DNA of 9,806 nt, taken from positions 1 to 9,806 of the forward strand of contig JBJHCE010000114.1 in the NCBI GenBank assembly GCA_050485865.1, written 5' to 3'. Both the position numbers and the translations under genes were made by a program. Of the stretch, positions 6,446-9,806 are shown in pieces. The stretch comes from SKNW01 sp050485865. Its GTDB lineage: Bacteria > Gemmatimonadota > Gemmatimonadetes > Longimicrobiales > Gaopeijiaceae. Numbering within the stretch: the first letter of the stretch is position 1; each line of letters starts with the position of its first letter. The notes beneath the pieces were generated by a model, which saw only the letters and a program-made list of their open reading frames with translations, was not told the DNA's origin and ran no database searches.

Positions 6446-7669
6446 TCAGGTGGACGCGCCGGCGCCGGGATCCACGTACTTGAGGCCGCTCCCGGTGTTG
6501 AAGAGCACGACCTCGTCGTCGGGGCCCAGGAGCCCTCGCGCCACGAGGGGGGGGACCGCCGCCACGGTGGCGCCTCCCTCCGGGGCCCCGAAGACCCCGG
6601 TGGTGCGTCCCATGTCCCGCACCCCCTGGACCATGGCGGCGTCGGAGACGGCAAGCGCGGCCCCCCCCGAGGCGCGCACCGCCCGGAGGATCAGGAAGTC
6701 CCCCACCGCCGACGGAACCCGGAGCCCGGAGGCCAGGGTCTCGGCGCCCTCCCAGAACCCCGCATCCTCCACGCCGGCCTCCCAGGCCCGGACGATGGGG
6801 GCACACCCCGCCGCCTGCACCGAGAACATCTTCGGGCGCCGGGTGTCGATCCACCCGAGGGCCTCCATTTCGTCGAAGGCCTTCCACATGCCGATGAGGC
6901 CGGTTCCGCCCCCGGTGGGGTAGACGATGGCGTCGGGGAGCCGCCCGCCGAGCTGCTCGAAGAGCTCGTACCCCATGGTCTTCTTCCCCTCGACCCGGTA
7001 GGGCTCCTTGAGGGTGGAGAGGTCCCACCACCCGTGCTCCTGCGCGCCCTTGCGGACGGCCTTCCCGCAGTCCGAGATGAGGCCGTCGAGGAGGGTGAGG
7101 TGGGCGCCGAGGGCGCGGATCTCCTCGAGGATCGGGATCGGGGTGTCCCGGGGAGCCACCACGTGCACGGGGAGCCCGGCCGCCGCCCCGTAGGCCGCGG
7201 CGGCACCGCCGGCATTTCCCGCCGTGGGAAGGGCCAGTGCAGTGGCGCCGAGCTCCTTTGCCCGGGACACGGCGAGGGCCATTCCCCGTGCCTTGAAGGA
7301 CGCGGTGGGATTCTGCCCCTCGTCCTTCACGAGGATGCGCCCCACCCCGAGCTCCCCGGCGAGGCGAGGGGCGTCCAGGAGGGGCGTCCACCCCTCCCCG
7401 AGCCCCACCCGGGCCGCCGGGTCCCGGACGGGGAGGACCTCGGCGTAGCGCCAGAGATCGGCGCTTCGACCGGGAAGGGCGTCGGGCCGGAAGGTCGACC
7501 GGATCCCCTCCAGGTCGTAGCGGGCGAAGAGGGGGGCGCCGGCGGGAGAGAGGCCGTGGAGGCGTTCGCTCTCGAGGCGCTCGCCGGTCCGGGTGCACTC
7601 GAGGTACCGGGCGCCGGCGGTCCGGCCGGGAGGGTTCCGCAGCGTTGCGGAGGAGGGATGCTCGGGCAT
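6446..7669 (-). CDS. thrC: threonine synthase (PLP fold type II)
   Basis: The gene encodes 407 residues. The enzyme converts O-phospho-L-homoserine to L-threonine in the cytoplasm, using pyridoxal phosphate. The PLP lysine is K126 in NPTASFKARGM (120-130). A substrate/phosphate loop is at TAGNAGGAAA (149-158), the PLP-phosphate glycine loop at PTGGGTGL (251-258), and NTGSGLKY (391-398) near the C-terminus is typical of the family. The N-terminal YLECTRTGE (22-30) looks like the remnant of a zinc-ribbon start, with only C25 kept. The residue after the lysine is Ala where many threonine synthases have Asp (SFKDRG), so a relative acting on a similar substrate cannot be excluded. The gene starts 8 bases after the CPBP stop and has no Shine-Dalgarno; the ATG at 7669 is the first good start. 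Confidence 0.92.
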   Translation of the reverse strand: MPEHPSSATLRNPPGRTAGARYLECTRTGERLESERLHGLSPAGAPLFARYDLEGIRSTFRPDALPGRSADLWRYAEVLPVRDPAARVGLGEGWTPLLDAPRLAGELGVGRILVKDEGQNPTASFKARGMALAVSRAKELGATALALPTAGNAGGAAAAYGAAAGLPVHVVAPRDTPIPILEEIRALGAHLTLLDGLISDCGKAVRKGAQEHGWWDLSTLKEPYRVEGKKTMGYELFEQLGGRLPDAIVYPTGGGTGLIGMWKAFDEMEALGWIDTRRPKMFSVQAAGCAPIVRAWEAGVEDAGFWEGAETLASGLRVPSAVGDFLILRAVRASGGAALAVSDAAMVQGVRDMGRTTGVFGAPEGGATVAAVPPLVARGLLGPDDEVVLFNTGSGLKYVDPGAGAST

Positions 7670-7677
7670 GGTGCGCT

Positions 7678-8565
7678 TCAGGAAGGGTCGGGGGGCCGGG
7701 GGCCCGGGGCGCTCGCCGGGGGGTGCGCAGGGTCCAGGCGCTCCGCATCTCCCGAAAGGATCCGGAAGCCGGCGTAGAGGAGGAGGAGGCTCACCGGGAG
7801 GAGGAGGACGTGGGGCTGGTCCACGTCGGAGGTGGCCTCGCGGGTGAAGGGGATCAGCGTCAGGACGAGGATGGCGCCGTTGTTCACGAAGTGGAGGAGC
7901 ACGGCAACCCAGAGGGACCGGGTCTCCCAGACGACCCACGCGAGGACGATGCCGAGCCAGGCGGTGGGAAGGAAGCGGAAGACCGCCTGGGGCGCGTGCA
8001 CGAGGCCGAAGAGGACGCCGGAAATGACGATGGCCCCCCACTTCGTGTACCGGGAGCGGAGACCCGAGAGGATCGCGCCCCGGAAGAGGACCTCCTCGCA
8101 GAGGGCCGGGAGGACCGCCACGAGAAGGAGGAGCCAGGCCATGCGGAGGGGGTCGTCGGTCTCGAGGAGCCCGGACATGGCCTCGAGGAACGCCTCCGGG
8201 ATCGGGACCACGAGGCTCTGGAGCCAGGCGAGCATCCAGGCGATGGGGGTCGCCCCGGCGAGGAGGACGAGGCCGCCCAGGAGGTGCCCGCGCTCGGGGA
8301 TCCGGAGGGAGAGGGTCGCCACCGGATCGTAGCCGCCGAGGCGCACGAAGAGGAGGGTTCCGCCCAGGAAGACCGTGAGCTGGGTGAGCGCGATCCCCAC
8401 CTCGCCGAAGACGAGCTGGAAGGGGACGCCTGCCAGGAGGTACAGGAGCACCACGCCCAGGAAGAGCCGCAGGGCGCTCCCGGCGGTGGGGAGCCTGGGT
8501 GCGGCGGGGGCCCCGGAAGGAGCGGGCGAGCCCGGGGGATCGGCGAGGGGTGCGGGGGGTTCCAT
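7678..8565 (-). CDS. CPBP family intramembrane glutamic protease
   Basis: The gene encodes 295 residues, an integral membrane protein of the CAAX-protease/bacteriocin-processing (Abi, Rce1-like) family. After a Pro/Ala-rich cytoplasmic N-terminus (1-30) there are about eight hydrophobic segments: roughly 33-52, 58-77, 94-118, 142-156, 177-190, 199-213, 217-238 and 251-269. The three catalytic motifs are intact: EEVLFR (E157, E158, R162), FGLVH (F186, H190) and HFVNN (H225, N228/N229). Bacterial members cleave within membranes in prenyl-protein, immunity or regulatory roles; the substrate here is unknown. It is the first gene of a leftward unit with thrC and the small acidic membrane protein, and is divergent from the ECF sigma gene across 173 bases. 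A Pro-rich tail ends the protein. The ATG at 8565 has no clear Shine-Dalgarno. Confidence 0.92.
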   Translation of the reverse strand: MEPPAPLADPPGSPAPSGAPAAPRLPTAGSALRLFLGVVLLYLLAGVPFQLVFGEVGIALTQLTVFLGGTLLFVRLGGYDPVATLSLRIPERGHLLGGLVLLAGATPIAWMLAWLQSLVVPIPEAFLEAMSGLLETDDPLRMAWLLLLVAVLPALCEEVLFRGAILSGLRSRYTKWGAIVISGVLFGLVHAPQAVFRFLPTAWLGIVLAWVVWETRSLWVAVLLHFVNNGAILVLTLIPFTREATSDVDQPHVLLLPVSLLLLYAGFRILSGDAERLDPAHPPASAPGPRPPDPS

Positions 8566-8646
8566 GGAGCCCGGAGGCTAACCGGAAGGGGGGGCACCCG
8601 ACAAGACGCCGGAGCGGGGGCAGGCGGGGGCGGCGGGACGCACCCC

Positions 8647-8678
8647 GGGCAACGCTTTCGGGGTACCTCCGCATCTGA
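8647..8678 (+). promoter_or_regulatory. candidate ECF-type promoter of the sigma operon
   Basis: GGGCAACGCTTTC (8647-8659) carries the AAC core and T-run typical of ECF -35 elements. CGCATCTGA (8670-8678) carries a TCTGA -10 resembling the extracytoplasmic sigma type. The spacing between CAACGC (8649-8654) and TCTGA (8674) is 19 bases, within the ECF range if the -35 is read as GCAACGCT. A transcript start near 8685 would leave a leader of about 54 bases before the sigma ATG. ECF sigma factors usually transcribe their own gene, so this could be an autoregulatory promoter. Confidence 0.5.
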
Positions 8679-8738
8679 TGGAGAAACGGACGGTGGGTGC
8701 CGGCCCCGGCCCCGCCCAGCCCCTCCCCGAACACGGTC

Positions 8739-9305
8739 ATGCGCGTGACCGAACACCGACTGATCGAGCGGGCCGCCGAGGGAGATCCCCTGGCGGTCCG
8801 CACCCTCTACGAGCGCTACGCCCCGCGGGTGTACGCCGTCGTGCGGCGCATGGCCGGCGACGATGACACGGCACAGGACTGGGCGCAGGAGGCGTGGCTC
8901 AGGGTCTTCCGGGCGCTCCCCTCGTTCCGGGGGGAGAGCCGGTTCTCGACCTGGCTGCACAGGATCGCGGTGAACGCGGCCCTCCAGTCGATCCGGAAGT
9001 CCGGGACGCGGGAGCGCCGGGAGGGAGAAATGCCGGTCGAGGTGGCGGTGGCCCCGAGGACCCGGGACGTCCTCCTGGAGGCCCGGCTCGAGTCGGCACT
9101 CGACCGGGTGCCCGAGGGGATGCGGAAGGTCCTGATCCTCCACGACGTGGAGGGCTATACCCACGAGGAGATCGGAGAGCTCCTGGGGATCAACCCGGGG
9201 ACGTCCAAGTCCCAGCTCTTCAAGGGGCGCGCGAAGATGCGCGAGCTCCTGCGCGGCACCGACGCCGCGGACATGGAAGGAGGAAGCGAAGCATGGAACA
9301 CCTGA
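8739..9305 (+). CDS. ECF (sigma-70 family, RpoE-like) RNA polymerase sigma factor
   Basis: The gene encodes 188 residues. It directs RNA polymerase to a stress or envelope regulon. Region 2 spans about 8-80: LYERYAPRVYAVVRRM, then DDDTAQDWAQEAWLRVF (41-57, the core-binding and -10 region) and FRGESRFSTWLHRIAVNAAL (63-82). Region 4 spans about 116-172, with the helix-turn-helix GYTHEEIGELLGINPGTSKS (139-158) and QLFKGRAKMRELL (159-171). There is no extra C-terminal domain. The ATG at 8739 begins the usual ECF N-terminus; a GTG at 8697 would add 14 Pro/Ala-rich residues and is less likely. The stop lies 13 bases inside the anti-sigma gene, so the two are translationally linked. No Shine-Dalgarno precedes this start. 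Confidence 0.96.
   Translation: MRVTEHRLIERAAEGDPLAVRTLYERYAPRVYAVVRRMAGDDDTAQDWAQEAWLRVFRALPSFRGESRFSTWLHRIAVNAALQSIRKSGTRERREGEMPVEVAVAPRTRDVLLEARLESALDRVPEGMRKVLILHDVEGYTHEEIGELLGINPGTSKSQLFKGRAKMRELLRGTDAADMEGGSEAWNT
9277..9283 (+). promoter_or_regulatory. strong Shine-Dalgarno before the anti-sigma gene
   Basis: AAGGAGG lies 9 bases before the ATG at 9293, inside the last codons of the sigma gene. It is close to the ideal ribosome-binding sequence and is the only such site noticed before any start in this window. It fixes the anti-sigma start. Confidence 0.85.
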
Positions 9306-9806
9306 CGACGGAGGCGCTGGCCCGCCTCGTGGACGAGGCGCCGACCCCGGAGGAGCGCGGGCACCTGAACCGGTGCCGGCGGTGCCGGGACGAGCTCGAC
9401 GCCTTCCAGGCGCAGACGCTGGGTCTGTCGCACCTTCCCGACCTCCGTCCCCCCCGGGGCGACTGGGAGTCGCTGGAGCTTCGGCTCCGGAGGGAGGGGC
9501 TCATCCACGCCGACGGGGACGGGGCGTGGGGGGGAGGGTCCCGGCGGGCCCGGCGGACCCATCCGTGGATGCAGGGGGTGGCGGCGGTGCTCCTTCTTGC
9601 CGTGGGCGCTGCCGGAGGGGTGGGAGGGACGGCCCTTTCGGGAGGCGGATCGCCCGGAGAGGCGCGGAGCGAGGCCCGGAGCGCGGGGCTCGACCTGCCG
9701 GCGGTGCAGGCCGCCCTCGGCATGGACCGGGCGGCCGACCGGATCTCCGTGGCCGAGGCGGAGGAACTCGTCCGGGTCACCGAGTCATGGTACCTGTCGG
9801 CCCTCG
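9293..9806 (+). CDS. zinc-type membrane anti-sigma factor (3' end outside window)
   Basis: The 171 residues present run off the window end. The N-terminal ZAS motif HxxxCxxC is clear: H24, C28 and C31 in HLNRCRRCRDEL. It sits in a short cytoplasmic helix bundle that would hold the ECF sigma factor inactive. After a Gly/Arg-rich stretch (75-90) comes one membrane helix (about 93-115, WMQGVAAVLLLAVGAAGGVG). A periplasmic part begins LSGGGSPGEARSEARSAG. The gene overlaps the end of the sigma gene by 13 bases and has a strong ribosome binding site, giving a 1:1 or higher supply of inhibitor. Such factors are usually released by regulated proteolysis or by redox change at the zinc site; the signal here is not visible. 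Family assignment is firm, and the missing C-terminus could carry a sensory domain. Confidence 0.93.
   Translation, partial: MEHLTTEALARLVDEAPTPEERGHLNRCRRCRDELDAFQAQTLGLSHLPDLRPPRGDWESLELRLRREGLIHADGDGAWGGGSRRARRTHPWMQGVAAVLLLAVGAAGGVGGTALSGGGSPGEARSEARSAGLDLPAVQAALGMDRAADRISVAEAEELVRVTESWYLSAL

Noticed and set aside
8576..8604. Sigma-70 type promoter for the CPBP unit (TTGTCG and GGTTAG on the - strand)
   Set aside because: Spacing is only 15 bases and the -10 match is poor, so it is not listed as a feature.
7645..8748. Glu/Gly/Arg-rich + strand frame opposite the CPBP gene
   Set aside because: It mirrors the reverse complement of hydrophobic codons in the membrane protease, has no hydrophobic core or domain, and conflicts with three intact CPBP motifs.

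Overview
This is a gene-dense stretch of a very GC-rich chromosome (visibly around 70% G+C, almost every third codon position G or C). The host has an outer membrane: there is a TonB-dependent receptor, a second small beta-barrel-like exported protein and a likely lipoprotein. The high GC, the near absence of Shine-Dalgarno sequences and the protein style (short Thr/Asp/Pro linkers after the signal peptide, many Gly/Arg/Pro residues) suggest Gemmatimonadota or a similar lineage. That placement is an inference. No tRNA, rRNA, CRISPR array, insertion sequence or phage gene was seen, so this looks like ordinary chromosome rather than a mobile island.

Layout from left to right. Bases 1-72 hold the tail of an unidentified rightward gene. 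A leftward pepP gene (Xaa-Pro aminopeptidase, 117-1484) is divergent, across a 183-base gap with two hairpins, from a rightward two-gene unit. That unit is a TonB-dependent receptor resembling E. coli YncD/PqqU (1668-3872) and tenA (3869-4552), joined by an ATGA stop/start overlap. A leftward NAGPA-type phosphodiester glycosidase lipoprotein (4572-5477) converges on tenA. It is divergent from a small exported beta-barrel-like protein (5587-6153). Their shared control region carries an 11-base near-perfect direct repeat spaced 22 bases apart.

A leftward operon then runs from 8565 down to 6174: a CPBP-type intramembrane protease, threonine synthase (thrC) and an 83-residue acidic single-pass membrane protein, with gaps of 8 and 20 bases. 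Divergent from it, at 8739, is a rightward ECF sigma factor with a plausible self-type promoter. Its zinc-type membrane anti-sigma factor overlaps the sigma gene by 13 bases, has the only strong ribosome binding site noticed here, and runs off the right end of the window.

Two functional couplings stand out. First, a YncD/PqqU-family outer-membrane receptor is translationally linked to the thiamin-salvage enzyme TenA, which suggests import of thiamin or its pyrimidine breakdown products. Second, a CPBP intramembrane protease lies back to back with a sigma/anti-sigma pair; the distantly related protease PrsW cleaves anti-sigma factors, so a regulatory link is possible. Both are hypotheses from gene order. 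The rest of the window looks like housekeeping genes.
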